Made by a program: the position numbers and the translations under genes | The notes under the pieces: generated by a model | What the model saw: only the letters and a program-made list of their open reading frames with translations | Told to the model about the DNA's origin: nothing | Databases searched by the model: none | In this document: piece after piece, positions 44,431 through 52,756 of the stretch | Numbering within the stretch: the stretch's first letter is position 1 | Layout of the letters: every line of letters starts with the position of its first letter | Source of the DNA: Saccharothrix syringae | GTDB taxonomy: Bacteria > Actinomycetota > Actinomycetes > Mycobacteriales > Pseudonocardiaceae | Assembly (NCBI RefSeq): GCF_009498035.1 | Contig: NZ_CP034550.1 | Location: 248,001-312,000, forward strand | DNA: 64,000 bases | Reading direction: 5' to 3'

Positions 44431-45234
44431 GTGCGCGAACTACCCGACGAACTGGTGCTGCCACCGGGGATGGTCCCGGAATCCTTCGACGGACCGCCGG
44501 TGGCGCCGCGCGACGCCGCGACCGTGGTCCTGGTGCGCGACGGTGCGGCGGGGGTCGAGGCGTTCCTGCTGCGGCGGGTGGCGGGGATGGCGTTCGCGGG
44601 CGGGATGACGGTGTTCCCCGGCGGCGGGGTGGACCCCCGCGACGCGGACACCTCCGTCGCCTGGGCAGGCCCACCACCCGATTGGTGGGCATCGAAGTTC
44701 ACCTGTACGTCTCACCTCGCCCGAGCCCTGGTGTGCGCGGCGGTCCGCGAGACGTTCGAGGAATCCGGCGTGCTGCTGGCCGGCCCATCACCCGATTCGG
44801 TGGTCGCGGACACAGCGGGTTACGCGGACGCACGAGCCGCCCTGGTGGCTCGCGAGCTGTCGCTGGCGCAGTTCCTGGCCTCGGCGGGCCTGGTCCTGCG
44901 AGCCGACCTGCTCCGCCCGTGGGGGAACTGGGTGACCCCGGAAGAAGAGCCCCGCCGCTACGACACCCGGTTCTTCGTCGCGGTGCTGCCCGAGGGCCAA
45001 CGCGCCGACGGCATGACCTCCGAGGCGTCGGGCAGCCAGTGGCAGCGCCCCGTGGACGCCCTGGCCGACTGGAAAGCCGGGAAGCACGCACTGCTGCCAC
45101 CCACCTGGGTGACACTGGCCGACCTGGCCGACCTGAACTCGGTGGCGGACGTGCTGGCCGCTCCGCGCGAGGTGTCGAAGATCATCCCCAAGCTGGTCCG
45201 GGACGGCGGTGTGGTGAGGGTGGTCGTGCCGTGA
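44431..45234 (+). CDS. Nudix hydrolase (NUDT19-like)
   Basis: A 267-residue hydrolase. After APRDAATVVLVRDG comes FPGGGVDPRD and, some 40 residues later, the Nudix helix CAAVRETFEESGVLL with its R-E-x-x-E-E ligands; the long insertion between GG and REXXEE is the NUDT7/19-like pattern, typical of CoA-diphosphatase relatives. The C-terminal half has PWGNWVTPEEEPRRYDTRFFVA. It overlaps the next gene by four bases (GTGA) and is the first gene of a two-gene unit. Confidence 0.88.
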   Translation: MRELPDELVLPPGMVPESFDGPPVAPRDAATVVLVRDGAAGVEAFLLRRVAGMAFAGGMTVFPGGGVDPRDADTSVAWAGPPPDWWASKFTCTSHLARALVCAAVRETFEESGVLLAGPSPDSVVADTAGYADARAALVARELSLAQFLASAGLVLRADLLRPWGNWVTPEEEPRRYDTRFFVAVLPEGQRADGMTSEASGSQWQRPVDALADWKAGKHALLPPTWVTLADLADLNSVADVLAAPREVSKIIPKLVRDGGVVRVVVP

Positions 45235-45998
45235 GCGCCGAGCAGAACCCCCAGTACGGCGTGTTGCGCGAGGTCACGCCTTTCGCGTCGGTCGTGCTGG
45301 CGGAAAACCCGGGCGTGATGACCCTGGAGGGGACGAACACCTGGGTGCTGCGCGCCCCCGGCTCGCCCACGTGCGCGATCGTCGACCCAGGCCCCCTGGA
45401 CCGCGCCCACCTGGACCGGGTGGCCGCCTGCGGCCCAGTGGACGCGGTGCTCCTCACCCACGGTCACCCAGACCACTCGGAAGGGGCGCGCACTTTCGGG
45501 GACCTGGTCAACGCCCCCGTACACGCAGTAACCCAATCCCTGGGCACCGCCCCCCTGACCGGCGACGAGGTGATCGAAGCCGGCGGCCTGGAGATCCGAG
45601 TCCTGGCCACCCCGGGCCACACCGACGACTCGGTCTCGTTCCAGGTCCACGACGCGATCCTGACCGGCGACACCATCCTGGGCAGGGGCACCACCGTCCT
45701 CGACGGCAAACTGGGCGACTACCTGGCAACGCTGAAAACCCTGGCCGCCCTCCCCCGAGGCACCACGGTCCTCCCCGGCCACGGCCCCGAACTCCCCGAC
45801 GTCGTGGCGGTGGCCCAGGCGTACCTCAAGCACCGCGAGGACAGGTTGGCGCAGGTCCGAGCCGCAGCAGAACGCCTCGGCGGCGCCCCCACCGCGAGGC
45901 AGGTGGTCGAACTGGTGTACGCCGACGTAGACCGCTCGCTGTGGCCCGCGGCGGAGTGGTCCGTGCGGGCCCAGCTGGAGTACCTGGGCATCGCCTGA
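45231..45998 (+). CDS. MBL-fold metallohydrolase (Rv3677c/LACTB2-like)
   Basis: A 255-residue metallo-beta-lactamase-fold enzyme: NPGVMTLEGTNTWVL, metal motif LLTHGHPDHSEGARTF (HxHxDH), VLATPGHTDDSVSF, AILTGDTILGRG and VLPGHGPEL, followed by a winged-helix-like tail (TARQVVELVYADVDRSLWPAAEW) as in the human endoribonuclease LACTB2. It belongs to the conserved block near crp in actinobacteria (rv3677c). It may cleave RNA or a small thioester; not determinable. Confidence 0.92.
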   Translation: MSAEQNPQYGVLREVTPFASVVLAENPGVMTLEGTNTWVLRAPGSPTCAIVDPGPLDRAHLDRVAACGPVDAVLLTHGHPDHSEGARTFGDLVNAPVHAVTQSLGTAPLTGDEVIEAGGLEIRVLATPGHTDDSVSFQVHDAILTGDTILGRGTTVLDGKLGDYLATLKTLAALPRGTTVLPGHGPELPDVVAVAQAYLKHREDRLAQVRAAAERLGGAPTARQVVELVYADVDRSLWPAAEWSVRAQLEYLGIA

Positions 45999-46477
45999 CC
46001 CCACCCGGACCCCAGCCACCGCGCGACGGCCGTTGGCACCCACCACGCCCGCGGCGGGCATCGGCCCAAAACCGCGGCAGACCGGCGCGGTTGGCGGCCG
46101 CAGGTGGTGCTGGTTGTGCTTGCGGCTTGCTCTGGTGGGTGGCCGGCCTGTGCCGGGTGGCGGGCCTGTGGTGGGTGTACGCGGCCCGGGGGATGGGTGG
46201 GTGGCTGTTCGGTGAGGGGCGACGCTCTTGGCTGGGCGGTTGGTGGTCAGCCGTTGCGGGGGCGGCTGGTGGGGTGGTGGGTCGTGGTCGGGCGGCTGGG
46301 AAGCGGTGTTCGGTGTGGTGGGTGGTTGGTGTGGTGGCGGTAGCGGCGGTGGTGGGTGGAGGTAGGGGGGTGGTTCGCGGCTTCGACATGTCTAACCGAG
46401 TGGCGGTGGCGGTGTTTTCGTACATGTTGGGCCGATGATCACCCGATCGTGTGGCCGAGCTCAACACCCCGCCCCGA
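45999..46477. other. G/T-skewed low-complexity intergenic region
   Basis: A 479-bp gap between convergent genes. From about 46085 to 46375 the + strand is dominated by G and T (GGTGG, TGGGTGG), including runs at 46173-46175, 46188-46192, 46195-46197 and 46199-46201 that could form a G-quadruplex. Frames across it give Trp/Gly/Val-rich or Pro/Thr-rich peptides without ribosome sites, so no gene is called. Confidence 0.7.
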
Positions 46478-47575
46478 TCAGACCTGCGTGCGCAGGGGGA
46501 CCACCAGGTACGTCAGCTCGACCCCGTCCTCGCCCGCCGGGGACGTCAGGACCGTGGAGCGGAGGCCGTCCTGGATGCGGAGTTCCACTCGGCGGCCGCT
46601 GAAGGCGCGCAGGGCGTCCGCCAGGTACCTGGCCTGGAAGGTCTTGGTCACGCGGTTGCCGTCGATGGTCGCCTTGACCGACTCCTCCGACTCGCCCGCC
46701 CGCGGGTCGCTGCCCCTCACCCGCACCTCGCCGTCGTCGACCTGGATGGTCACCGAGCCGTGCGGGCCCGCGTAGGGCACCGCCCGCCGCACGGCGCCCG
46801 CCAGGACGTCCGCTTCAACCAACACCGTGCTGTCGATGACCGCCTCCAGCAACTTGCGCGCTCGATCGTCGGGGAAGGGGGCAGCCAGCAGCGCGGTGCT
46901 CACGCTGCCGCCTGACCAGGACAGGGCCACGCGGTCGGCGTCGGCGTGCACCGACACCTCCGCGTCGCGGTCGGGGTGCTTGGACGCCTCGGCCAGGACC
47001 GCCGCCGGGGCCAGGACGTCAAGCTCCGCTGTCCGCGCCCACGGTAGCGAAGCGAACGCCATTCGATAACGATCCGTCGCCATCAGTTCCAATCGAGATG
47101 TCGTCCCGTGCACGCGGACGCCGGTGAACACGGGGAGGGCGTCGTCCTTCGACGCGGCGCCGGCCACCGGGGTGAGGGCGGCGGTCAGGGCTCGTGCGGG
47201 CACCGACCCCACCCGCGGGGGCAGGGGTGGCACCCCGGGGTGGGCGGCCAGGTCGAGCAGGGGGAGGGCGAAGCGGGCGGTGGCGGTGCGGACGGCCAGG
47301 CGGGAGCCCTCGACGACCAGGCGGACCCGCGGGTCGTCCAGGCCGCGGAGGGTGCCGGCCAGCGGTGCGGCCGGGACCAGGACGGCGCCGTCCGCGTGTA
47401 CGGTGGCGGGGCGGGTCAGGCGGATGGCGTGCTCGCGGCCGCTGCCCGCCACCTCGACCCCGTGGCGGTCCGCGCGCAGGACGAGGCCGGCCGGCACCGG
47501 GGCCCTGGTGGGCAGGAGTCGGGCCGCGTCGGCGGCGGCCGAGGCCAGGTCCGCGGTGGTGGCGGTCACGTCCAT
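46478..47575 (-). CDS. DNA polymerase III beta subunit paralog (sliding clamp)
   Basis: A 365-residue clamp-type protein with three repeated domains: first about 1-115, second about 120-240 (VFTGVRVHGTTSRLELMATDRYRMAFASLP is the conserved second-domain motif), third about 245-365 (KTFQARYLADALRAFSGRRVELRI and the C-terminal TYLVVPLRTQV, close to the canonical VMPMRL hydrophobic end). It lies far from any dnaA/dnaN/recF context, so it is probably an accessory clamp, not the replicative dnaN. TAGCTT ends 7 nt before ATG 47575. Confidence 0.9.
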   Translation of the reverse strand: MDVTATTADLASAAADAARLLPTRAPVPAGLVLRADRHGVEVAGSGREHAIRLTRPATVHADGAVLVPAAPLAGTLRGLDDPRVRLVVEGSRLAVRTATARFALPLLDLAAHPGVPPLPPRVGSVPARALTAALTPVAGAASKDDALPVFTGVRVHGTTSRLELMATDRYRMAFASLPWARTAELDVLAPAAVLAEASKHPDRDAEVSVHADADRVALSWSGGSVSTALLAAPFPDDRARKLLEAVIDSTVLVEADVLAGAVRRAVPYAGPHGSVTIQVDDGEVRVRGSDPRAGESEESVKATIDGNRVTKTFQARYLADALRAFSGRRVELRIQDGLRSTVLTSPAGEDGVELTYLVVPLRTQV

Positions 47576-47582
47576 GGGGGAG

Positions 47583-47588
47583 AAGCTA
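47583..47588 (-). promoter_or_regulatory. -10 element (TAGCTT), leaderless
   Basis: TAGCTT on the minus strand ends 7 nt before the clamp ATG at 47575. Confidence 0.6.
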
Positions 47589-47754
47589 GACCTGATCACC
47601 GACAAAAACGGGGGGACGAGGCGCGCCTGTGGACAACTCGCGGAAGGGGGGAGAGCCGAGGGGAACCCCGGATCCGGCGTCGGAGCCGGGGGGCGAGACC
47701 GGAACCGAGGGTGGGAGCCGCGGCCCCGCGCAACCGGAACAGGTGGAAGGTGCC

Positions 47755-48993
47755 TCAGCGGGCCGCGACCAGGTCCACCTCGTCCTGCCGCAACGGCACC
47801 CCGGCCGCCACGGTGCCGCGGAACACCCACACCAGCGCCGCGATCACCACGCCCGACACCGCGCCCACCGCGAACGCCGCCCCGGTCCCGTGCGCCTCGA
47901 CCAGCTGCCCGCTCGCCGACTGCCCGATCGCCAACCCCACGGTCACCGCGGTCACCACCCAGCCGAACGCCTCGGTCGTCGTCCCGGCCGGCGCGACCTG
48001 CTCGATCGCCGCCGAGTGCGTGGTGGCCTGGGGCGTGATCAGGGTGCCCGCCGCGAACAGCGCCAACCCCAGCCCGACCAACCCGCTGGGCACCGCGAGC
48101 AGCAGCGCGAGCAGCCCGAACCCGCCCAGCAGCACGGGCAGCCTCAGGTGCATCGCCCGGGGGAACGGCTTCATCGCGTACAGCACGCCGAACAGCACCG
48201 AGCTGACCGACCACACGCTCAGCAGCAGCCCGCCGACGCCGACGTGGCCGGCCTGCGCCGCCGCCGCGGGGACGGCCACCTCGATGAACCCGATGGTCAC
48301 GCCGAAGCCCAGCGCGGCCAGCGCGACCGTCCGCATGCCCGGCGACGACAGCGCGCCCAGCAGGCTGCGCCGCACCGGCTCCGGCCGCACGCCGCGCACG
48401 GTCGGGTTCAGCGCGAACCACAGCGCGCCGACCGCCATCGACACCGCGCCCAGCACCACGCCGGTGCCCGCCCACGGCGCCGCGACCAGCAGCCCGGCCA
48501 GGCCGGGGCCGAGGATGAAGAACACCTCCATGCTGATCGCCTCGTAGGCGTACCCGGCGTGCCGCGCGGGCCCGGCGGGCAGCACGTGCGACCACAGCGC
48601 CCGCGACGCCGAGCCCACCATGGGCTCGGTGGTGCCGAGCGCGAACGCCAGCGGCACCAGGGCGGCCGGCGGGGCGCCCGCCTCGACCGCGGTCACGCTC
48701 AGCGCCGCGAACACGGCGAACAGCGACACCGTGACCAGCAGCGGGCGCGTCGGCCCGTGCCGGTCCATCAGCCTGCCCTGCACGATCGACCCGACCGCGA
48801 CGCCCACCAGCGCCGCCGCCGACACCAGGCCCGCCGCGGCGAACGAGCCGGTCTCGCGCTGCACGTAGAGCAGCAGGGCGAGGCCGATCATGGCGACCGG
48901 CAGGCGGGCGAGCAGGGACGCGGCCACGGGGCCGCGCATGCCGGGGGTGGTGAGGGCGGTGCGGTAGTCGGAGAGACGGGCAGAGTGGGACAT
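47755..48993 (-). CDS. MFS exporter-type transporter
   Basis: A 412-residue protein with about 12 membrane helices: SLLARLPVAMIGLALLLYV, motif A VGSIVQGRLMDRHGPTRPLL, SRALWSHVLPAGPARHAGYA, and a second half beginning PGMRTVALAALGFGVTIGF. The type is common among actinobacterial MFS proteins of unknown substrate. A strong palindromic operator overlaps its start region, and CATACT ends 7 nt before the ATG, so it is likely a repressible, leaderless transcript. No regulator gene is adjacent. Confidence 0.9.
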   Translation of the reverse strand: MSHSARLSDYRTALTTPGMRGPVAASLLARLPVAMIGLALLLYVQRETGSFAAAGLVSAAALVGVAVGSIVQGRLMDRHGPTRPLLVTVSLFAVFAALSVTAVEAGAPPAALVPLAFALGTTEPMVGSASRALWSHVLPAGPARHAGYAYEAISMEVFFILGPGLAGLLVAAPWAGTGVVLGAVSMAVGALWFALNPTVRGVRPEPVRRSLLGALSSPGMRTVALAALGFGVTIGFIEVAVPAAAAQAGHVGVGGLLLSVWSVSSVLFGVLYAMKPFPRAMHLRLPVLLGGFGLLALLLAVPSGLVGLGLALFAAGTLITPQATTHSAAIEQVAPAGTTTEAFGWVVTAVTVGLAIGQSASGQLVEAHGTGAAFAVGAVSGVVIAALVWVFRGTVAAGVPLRQDEVDLVAAR

Positions 48994-49029
48994 GCGTACC
49001 AGTATGCAGGCATTGGTACGCGCGTACCA
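48994..49029. promoter_or_regulatory. Operator with three GCGTACCA half-sites at the MFS promoter
   Basis: GCGTACCA at 48994-49001, TGGTACGC at 49014-49021 and GCGTACCA at 49022-49029. The last two form a perfect 16-bp palindrome TGGTACGCGCGTACCA. The array covers the presumed -10 (49001-49006) and transcript start of the MFS gene. Confidence 0.8.
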
Positions 49030-49403
49030 GTGTTTTGGCGGTGCGGTGCCTCACCCGCGTGAGGGGGCTGGGGTCACGATTCGATGACAACGATGGGATG
49101 ACCGGGTGAAACCGCGCGGCGAAAGCGACGAACACCGGGTCCTTGAGGGTGAAGGGGCTTGAGCTGCGGTAGGGGTCTCGTGCGATCGTTGACGAAACAG
49201 CCGTGTGATCGTTGACGAAACTGCCACTCCGCACCCGTTTCGGCGTACGCCGCAGCGGGTAGCCAAACCTCCTTCCGGCGCCAGAGGGTCGGGGCCTGCG
49301 GGCGTCGGAGGTGTGGGATGCGTGGTCTGTCGGGGGATGGGCCGCGCGGCAACAGGGCCGGTGCGCCGCGTCGGGGGCGGCGCCCGGCCCTGTTGGACCG
49401 GGT
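49030..49403. other. Intergenic region between crp and the MFS gene
   Basis: A 374-bp gap downstream of crp. It contains a 23-bp tandem repeat (49180-49225) and otherwise unremarkable sequence. Short open frames here lack ribosome sites and are not called. No U-tailed terminator for crp was found. Confidence 0.6.
49180..49225. repeat. 23-bp tandem repeat, two copies
   Basis: GTGCGATCGTTGACGAAAC plus CAGCC-type end at 49180-49202 and an adjacent copy at 49203-49225, differing at two positions (C/T at base 4 and A/T at base 20). Confidence 0.9.
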
Positions 49404-50078
49404 CTAGCGCGCCCGGCGGGCCAGGCGCTCCGGGTCGAGGATCAGCACGCTCTTGCCCTCCAACCGCAGCCAGCCGCGGTGGGCGAAGTCGGCCAGGGCC
49501 TTGTTCACCGTCTCGCGCGAGGCGCCCACGAACTGGGCGATCTCCTCCTGCGTCAGGTCGTGGGTGACCCGCAGCAGACCGGCCTCCTGGCTGCCGAAGC
49601 GCTGCGCGAGCTGCAACAACGCCTTCGCCACGCGGCCCGGCACATCGGTGAAGATCAGGTCCGCGAGCATGGAGTTCGTCCGCCGCAGCCGCCGCGCCAG
49701 GGCGCGCAGCAGCTGCTCGGCGATCTCCGGCCGGTTCGTGATCCACTGCCGCAGCGCGGGGCGGTCCATGCTGACCGCCCGCACCTCCGTCACCGTGGTC
49801 GCGGTGGACGTGCGCGGACCCGGGTCGAAGATCGACAGCTCGCCGAACATGTCGGACGGGCCGAAGATCCCCAACAGGTTCTCCCGGCCGTCGGGCGACT
49901 TCCGGCCGATCTTCACCTTCCCGGACTGGATGATGTAGAGCCGGTCGCCCGGCTCGCCTTCCGCGAAGATCACGTGGCCGCGCGGGAATTCAACGGACTC
50001 CAGCGTCTGCGCCAGTGCCTCCGCTGCAGCCGGTTCAACCCCCTGGAAGATGCCCGCGCGGGCCAGGGTCTCGTCCAC
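49404..50078 (-). CDS. crp: Crp/Fnr-family global regulator (GlxR/Rv3676 type)
   Basis: A 224-residue cAMP-receptor-type regulator. The cyclic-nucleotide domain shows [16 protein letters not shown] and the phosphate-binding cassette [18 protein letters not shown]. The helix-turn-helix [24 protein letters not shown] is near the C terminus. The sequence and the neighbours (nth, MBL-fold gene) match Rv3676 Crp. GTG 50078 has AGGAGGG about 7 nt upstream and gives the family N terminus [14 protein letters not shown]. Confidence 0.96.
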   Translation of the reverse strand: MDETLARAGIFQGVEPAAAEALAQTLESVEFPRGHVIFAEGEPGDRLYIIQSGKVKIGRKSPDGRENLLGIFGPSDMFGELSIFDPGPRTSTATTVTEVRAVSMDRPALRQWITNRPEIAEQLLRALARRLRRTNSMLADLIFTDVPGRVAKALLQLAQRFGSQEAGLLRVTHDLTQEEIAQFVGASRETVNKALADFAHRGWLRLEGKSVLILDPERLARRAR

Positions 50079-50279
50079 CTCGTCCCTCCTGTCGAGACAC
50101 GGCGGCATGGTCGAGCGCGTTCCGCCTTCTGGCGGAGCAGCGCCTTGCCGCCGATCACTGAGTGCAGTCTAAGGGCTGTGGTCGAGATCGCCTTTCGGCG
50201 CGCCGCCACAGCACCCAGGACAGCCCGATGAGGCCCGCCGGGGGTTTGACCCCGAGGGCCTCGCCGGTCCTGCTCCCGC

Positions 50280-50531
50280 TTAGCGGCGGATGCGCCGCTG
50301 CCGCAGGTTCCTGGCACGACCGCCCAGCCTGCGCAGCCGGAACAGTTCCAGCGCGCGGCCGATGCCGTGCCCGTAGAGCGCCCTGACCTCGTCGGGGCGG
50401 GCCGACTCCAGGAACTCCTCGACCTCGTCCTCCTGCACCGCCACGTGCCGGAGACGAGCTTCGACGCGCTCCATGAAGAGCGCGAAGAACATGATCACGA
50501 TCGGAACGGCGATGACGAACCAGGCAGTCAT
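50280..50531 (-). CDS. Small membrane protein upstream of crp (Rv3675-like position)
   Basis: An 83-residue protein with one N-terminal membrane helix (AWFVIAVPIVIMFFALFMERVEARL) and a charged cytoplasmic tail (EDEVEEFLESARPDEVRALYG, then RLRRLGGRARNLRQRRIRR). GGAG/AAGGA sequences precede its ATG. Function unknown; a small membrane gene at this position between crp and nth is conserved in actinobacteria. Confidence 0.8.
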   Translation of the reverse strand: MTAWFVIAVPIVIMFFALFMERVEARLRHVAVQEDEVEEFLESARPDEVRALYGHGIGRALELFRLRRLGGRARNLRQRRIRR

Positions 50532-50724
50532 GATGGCTCCGATCCTTGCGCATCCACTCGCGGGTGCATCAAGAGGGGGTCACTCCAGCGTGTCGTCGTG
50601 CGGTTCGTACGGGGGACGTCCGTGACTGGGTGCTGGTTGCTCGCCGTTCTGTTCCCCGCGATCGTGAGCGGTCAAACGCCCCCGCGCGGTGAACCGGTAC
50701 GTCATGTGACTCCGGCAGACGCAG

Positions 50725-50730
50725 TAGTGT
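50725..50730 (+). promoter_or_regulatory. -10 element (TAGTGT), leaderless
   Basis: TAGTGT ends 6 nt before ATG 50737 of nth; no ribosome site is visible. Confidence 0.6.
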
Positions 50731-50736
50731 TCGAGC

Positions 50737-51504
50737 ATGGCGAAGAGCGCGGTGAAGCAGCCGGAGACGAGGCTGGGGCTGGTCCGCCGGGCGCGCCGGA
50801 TGACCCGCGTGCTCGCCCTCGGCTACCCCGACGCGCACTGCGAGCTGAACTTCACCAACCCGCTCGAACTGCTCGTCGCGGTGGTGCTCTCCGCCCAGAC
50901 CACCGACGTCCGGGTGAACCAGGTCACGCCCGCGCTGTTCCGGCGCTACCGGACCGCGCGGGACTTCGCCTCGGCCGACCGCGCCGAGCTGGAGGAGCTG
51001 ATCCGCCCCACCGGCTTCTACCGGAACAAGGCGGCCTCCCTGCAGGGCCTGGGCGCCGCGCTGGTGGAGCGGTTCGGCGGCGAGGTGCCCGGCAGGCTGG
51101 AGGACCTGGTCACCCTGCCCGGCGTGGGCCGCAAGACCGCGAACGTGGTGCTCGGCGACGCGTTCGGCGTGCCCGGGATCACCGTGGACACCCACTTCGG
51201 CCGGCTGACCCGCCGCTGGGGCTGGACCGCCGAGGAGGACCCGGTCAAGGTCGAGCACGCGGTGGGCCCGCTGGTCGAGCGCCGGGAGTGGACGCTGCTG
51301 TCGCACCGCACGATCTTCCACGGCCGCCGCGTCTGCCACGCCCGGACACCCGCCTGCGGTGCCTGCCTGCTCGCCCCGCTGTGCCCGTCCTACGGCGTCG
51401 GCCAGGTCGACCCGGTCAAGGCGCAGAAGCTGGTCAAGGGCGAGGAGGCGCCGCACCTGATCGAGCTGGCCGAGCGCGTGCGGGCGGGGGAGAAGCTGGC
51501 GTGA
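50737..51504 (+). CDS. nth: Endonuclease III (DNA glycosylase/AP lyase)
   Basis: Removes oxidised pyrimidines in base-excision repair. The 255-residue protein has [21 protein letters not shown], the helix-hairpin-helix [16 protein letters not shown] with catalytic Lys, [14 protein letters not shown] with catalytic Asp, and the 4Fe-4S ligands C-x6-C-x2-C-x5-C in [17 protein letters not shown]. The N terminus is extended by about 20 residues, as in mycobacteria. Its stop overlaps the TlpA-like gene. Confidence 0.97.
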   Translation: MAKSAVKQPETRLGLVRRARRMTRVLALGYPDAHCELNFTNPLELLVAVVLSAQTTDVRVNQVTPALFRRYRTARDFASADRAELEELIRPTGFYRNKAASLQGLGAALVERFGGEVPGRLEDLVTLPGVGRKTANVVLGDAFGVPGITVDTHFGRLTRRWGWTAEEDPVKVEHAVGPLVERREWTLLSHRTIFHGRRVCHARTPACGACLLAPLCPSYGVGQVDPVKAQKLVKGEEAPHLIELAERVRAGEKLA

Positions 51505-52088
51505 GCGCCCGAGCGCGGTGGGCAGTCGTCGTCCTGGTGCTGGCGGTGGCGGGCGCCGTCGCGCTGTGGCCGCGCGCGGACGACCCGCCGGCCGCCGAGA
51601 GCACGCCGTCCCGACCCGCGCAGGACCTCGGCCTGCTGCGCGAGCGCGCCGCCCTGCCGCCGTGCCCCTCCGGCACCGGCGGGCCGGCGGCGCTGCGCGG
51701 CGTCGAGGTGACCTGCCTGGGCGACGGCACCCCGCTCGACCTGGCCGGCGCGCTGCCCGGCCGGGCCCTGGTGAACTTCTGGGCCACCTGGTGCGTTCCC
51801 TGTCAGGAAGAGCTCAAGGTGCTCGACGCCTACTCGCGCGAGCCGGGCGCCGTGCCGGTGGTGGCGGTGCTCGTGGGCAGCAAGGAGGGGGACGGTCTGG
51901 AGCTGCTGGCCAAGCTGGGCGTCCGCCTGCCCGCGGTGCACGACCCGGCCGACGCGGTGCGCGCGGCGGTCCGGGCGCGCCCCGGGCTGCCGCTCAGCGT
52001 CGTGGTGGGCGGGGACGGCGCGCTGACCGAGGTGGCCGACCCGCCCGTGTTCGAGTCGGTGGAGCAGGTGCGCGAGGTGGTCGGGTGA
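51501..52088 (+). CDS. TlpA/thioredoxin-like membrane-anchored protein (Rv3673c-like)
   Basis: A 195-residue extracytoplasmic thiol-disulfide protein. It has an N-terminal anchor ([18 protein letters not shown]), then the thioredoxin fold with active-site motif [12 protein letters not shown] (WCVPC) and a cis-Pro region [10 protein letters not shown]. Two additional Cys (PPCPSG and VTCLG) precede the fold. Start GTG overlaps the nth stop. The order nth-TlpA-Nudix-MarP is the conserved rv3674c-rv3671c block. Confidence 0.93.
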   Translation: MSARARWAVVVLVLAVAGAVALWPRADDPPAAESTPSRPAQDLGLLRERAALPPCPSGTGGPAALRGVEVTCLGDGTPLDLAGALPGRALVNFWATWCVPCQEELKVLDAYSREPGAVPVVAVLVGSKEGDGLELLAKLGVRLPAVHDPADAVRAAVRARPGLPLSVVVGGDGALTEVADPPVFESVEQVREVVG

Positions 52089-52756
52089 CCGCCCCGGTCG
52101 AACCGGGCGACGTCCCGGACTGGATGAGCGGCCTGCTCAAGGCCACCGCGGAGATCGACGCCCGCGCCTTCACCCGCATCTCCGCGCCGCCGCCGGGCAC
52201 CGGCCGCGCGGCCGCGGTGCTGGTGCTGTTCGGCGAGGGCCCGGACGGGCCCGACGTGCTGCTGCTGCGCCGCGCCGACACCCTCGGCTCACACCCCGGC
52301 CAGGTCGCCTTCCCCGGCGGCGCGGCCGACCCGACCGACGACGGGCCGGTGGACACCGCGCTGCGCGAGGCGTTCGAGGAGACCGGCGTGCTGCGCGAGG
52401 GCGTGCGGCCGCTGGCGACGCTGCCCGAGCTGTACGTGCCGGTGTCCGGTTTCGTGGTCACCCCGGTGCTGGCGCACTGGGCGCGGCCCTCCCCGGTCGC
52501 GCCGGTCGACCCGGCCGAGACCGCCGCGGTGGCGCGGGTGCCGGTCGCGCACCTGGCGGACCCGGCCAACCGGTTCCGGGTGCGCCACCAGGCGGGCTAC
52601 GTCGGGCCCGCGTTCTCCGCGCCGGGCATGCTGGTGTGGGGCTTCACCGCCGGGCTGCTCAGCGGGCTGCTGGCGCTCGGCGGGTGGGAACGGCCGTGGG
52701 ACACCTCGGACGTGCGTGACCTCGACCTCGCCCTGCGCGCGACGGAGGTGCCGTGA
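52085..52756 (+). CDS. Nudix hydrolase, CoA pyrophosphatase-type (Rv3672c-like)
   Basis: A 223-residue protein with the Nudix box GGAADPTDDGPVDTALREAFEETGV (G-x5-E-x7-REAxEExGU pattern, shown by AFPGGAADP and LREAFEETGVL). LLLRRADTLGSHPGQVAFPGG is the UPF0035/CoA-diphosphatase signature region. It overlaps its neighbours at both ends by four bases, so it is translated in a tightly coupled operon with nth, the TlpA-like gene and the protease. Confidence 0.93.
   Translation: MTAPVEPGDVPDWMSGLLKATAEIDARAFTRISAPPPGTGRAAAVLVLFGEGPDGPDVLLLRRADTLGSHPGQVAFPGGAADPTDDGPVDTALREAFEETGVLREGVRPLATLPELYVPVSGFVVTPVLAHWARPSPVAPVDPAETAAVARVPVAHLADPANRFRVRHQAGYVGPAFSAPGMLVWGFTAGLLSGLLALGGWERPWDTSDVRDLDLALRATEVP

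Noticed and set aside
46033..46438. Trp/Gly/Val-rich peptide genes in the G/T-rich gap
   Set aside because: No ribosome site, no leaderless -10 at the right spacing, and composition follows from the skewed DNA.
46478..49234. 918-residue fusion of the clamp to an upstream protein
   Set aside because: The upstream part is low-complexity Arg/Gly shadow of the MFS gene. The clamp has a normal N terminus and a promoter at 47575.
49051..49746. Small minus-strand genes in the crp downstream gap
   Set aside because: Frames overlap crp on the same strand in another frame, lack ribosome sites and show no recognisable protein.
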